Positions 63,337-64,000 of a DNA stretch of 64,000 bases are shown piece by piece. Origin of the DNA: Ensifer adhaerens (GTDB lineage Bacteria; Pseudomonadota; Alphaproteobacteria; Rhizobiales; Rhizobiaceae); NCBI RefSeq assembly GCF_002007205.1, contig NZ_LAZS01000010.1, positions 62,001 through 126,000 on the forward strand, read 5' to 3'. Numbering within the stretch: position 1 is the stretch's first letter; each line of letters starts with the position of its first letter. The notes beneath the pieces were generated by a model. It saw only the letters and a list, made by a program, of their open reading frames with translations, was not told where the DNA came from and did no database searches. The position numbers were made by a program, and so were the translations under genes.

Positions 63337-64000
63337 TCAGAGGTTCTCCTTGAGAAGGACCTCGATTCTGATCTTGTCCTGTGCGGCGTGCGGTTCGCGC
63401 AAATCGGCCCGTGCGCGCATGATGCGTATGGCGCTGCGCACGGCGTGCCCCGGGTCCTGGGCGATGACGGCGTCGATGTTCCCATCGTGCAGGCCGCGCT
63501 CGCTGAAGGGGGTACGTTCGTGGACGACGACCGTGATCTTTTGCAAATCGGTGAAGGACGCAGCGCCCTCAAGCGGGATCCTGGCCTCGGAGCTCAGCAC
63601 GTAGATTGCCGCAACTTCCTGATTGTTTTCGAGAACTCTCTGGAGGATCTGGGTGGCTCTGCGGGCGTCGCCATGCGTTTCGATCGAGGGAAGACACTGC
63701 AGGTGGGAGAACTGTGAATTGACGACATCGTCGAAGCCAAGGCGCCGCTCGATGCTGTCCAGAGACTGCATGGTCTCGGCCACGATCAGGACCTTCCCGG
63801 CCCTCTGGCCGACAAATCGACCGATGATCTTGGCCGCCGTCGCACCGGCGGCGTAGTTGTCCACGCCGACAAAATCGGCGGTCGGGAGCTTTTCCTGTCC
63901 GGAAAGGAACTGCACGAACTTGACGCCGCGCTCGATCAGGCGGCCGATCGCGTCGCGGACCTGCGGCGATTCCGGCGCCATCATCGCGATCCCGTCGAAT
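63337..64000 (-). CDS. LacI-family regulator or sugar-binding protein (partial, N-terminus missing)
   Basis: Minus-strand frame open to the right window edge; 221 codons are visible. The fragment is the effector-binding half of a periplasmic-binding-like fold: RGVKFVQFLSGQEKLPTADF, then VGVDNYAAGATAAKIIGRFV, and IDAVIAQDPGHAVRSAIRIM. It ends in EVLLKENL, as many LacI-type repressors do. The DNA-binding domain, if present, would lie beyond 64000. A ribose-type binding protein is the main alternative, though it would not usually end this way. Confidence 0.78.
   Translation of the reverse strand, partial: FDGIAMMAPESPQVRDAIGRLIERGVKFVQFLSGQEKLPTADFVGVDNYAAGATAAKIIGRFVGQRAGKVLIVAETMQSLDSIERRLGFDDVVNSQFSHLQCLPSIETHGDARRATQILQRVLENNQEVAAIYVLSSEARIPLEGAASFTDLQKITVVVHERTPFSERGLHDGNIDAVIAQDPGHAVRSAIRIMRARADLREPHAAQDKIRIEVLLKENL

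Noticed and set aside
1-64000. tRNA, rRNA, CRISPR array, insertion sequence or attachment site
   Set aside because: I looked for conserved cloverleaf or repeat patterns and transposase-like proteins and saw none; short unusual RNAs could still be missed by eye.

Overview
The window is about 64 kb of GC-rich, gene-dense DNA that looks like a member of the Rhizobiaceae (Sinorhizobium/Ensifer or Rhizobium type). This is an inference from gene content, from the many ATGA or TGATG gene overlaps, and from several GTG and TTG starts. No rRNA, tRNA, CRISPR array, insertion sequence or phage gene was recognised. Both ends cut through genes: an oligopeptide-type ABC ATPase on the left and a LacI-type regulator on the right.

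Region 1 (1-8.5 kb, + strand) holds an oligopeptide-type ABC importer (ATPase fragment, binding protein, two permeases). A tight block of three glycosyltransferases follows: two MurG-like paralogues around one GT4 enzyme. Region 2 (8.6-14.1 kb) has a small methyltransferase, an 896-residue ABC-exporter-like protein whose ATPase motifs are all destroyed, a stand-alone cyclic-nucleotide-binding-domain protein, an FkbM-type methyltransferase and a 67-residue membrane protein.

Region 3 (14.2-33.9 kb) is a large exopolysaccharide locus. It opens with an amidotransferase (asparagine-synthase type), an acyl carrier protein, an AMP-forming acyl ligase and a synthetase-only NAD-synthase homologue. It continues with two paralogous GNAT-like acyltransferases, a PrmC-like methyltransferase lacking the usual N-terminal domain, a flippase, a Wzz/GumC chain-length protein, an O-antigen-ligase/polymerase-like protein, a polysaccharide deacetylase, three more glycosyltransferases, a VanZ-like protein and a secreted glycosidase-like protein. 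The gene set resembles the polysaccharide module that accompanies exosortase/PEP-CTERM systems, but no exosortase is present here. My working reading is that the ligase loads an acyl or aminoacyl group onto the carrier protein and the acyltransferases place it on the polymer.

Region 4 (34-40.5 kb) has a CBS-domain protein, an OmpW-like porin and a complete dipeptide-type ABC importer on the minus strand, whose first permease apparently starts at an ATT codon. Region 5 (41-51.2 kb) is a LacI-controlled purine-salvage operon: a PotABCD-like importer, a nucleoside hydrolase and adenine deaminase. An M20 amidohydrolase, a phosphoribosyltransferase and a VOC protein follow.

Region 6 (51.3-59.5 kb, all minus strand) is a copper-resistance island: DUF411 protein, CusF-like protein, cupredoxin, multicopper oxidase, lipoprotein outer-membrane factor, small lipoprotein, Cys/His-rich exported protein, CueR and a copper P-type ATPase with a clear CueR-type promoter. 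Region 7 (59.8-64 kb) carries a monooxygenase-fold protein, a MYG1-family protein, a GlxA-type AraC regulator, a likely 28-residue micro-protein, a 65-residue protein and the truncated LacI-type gene.
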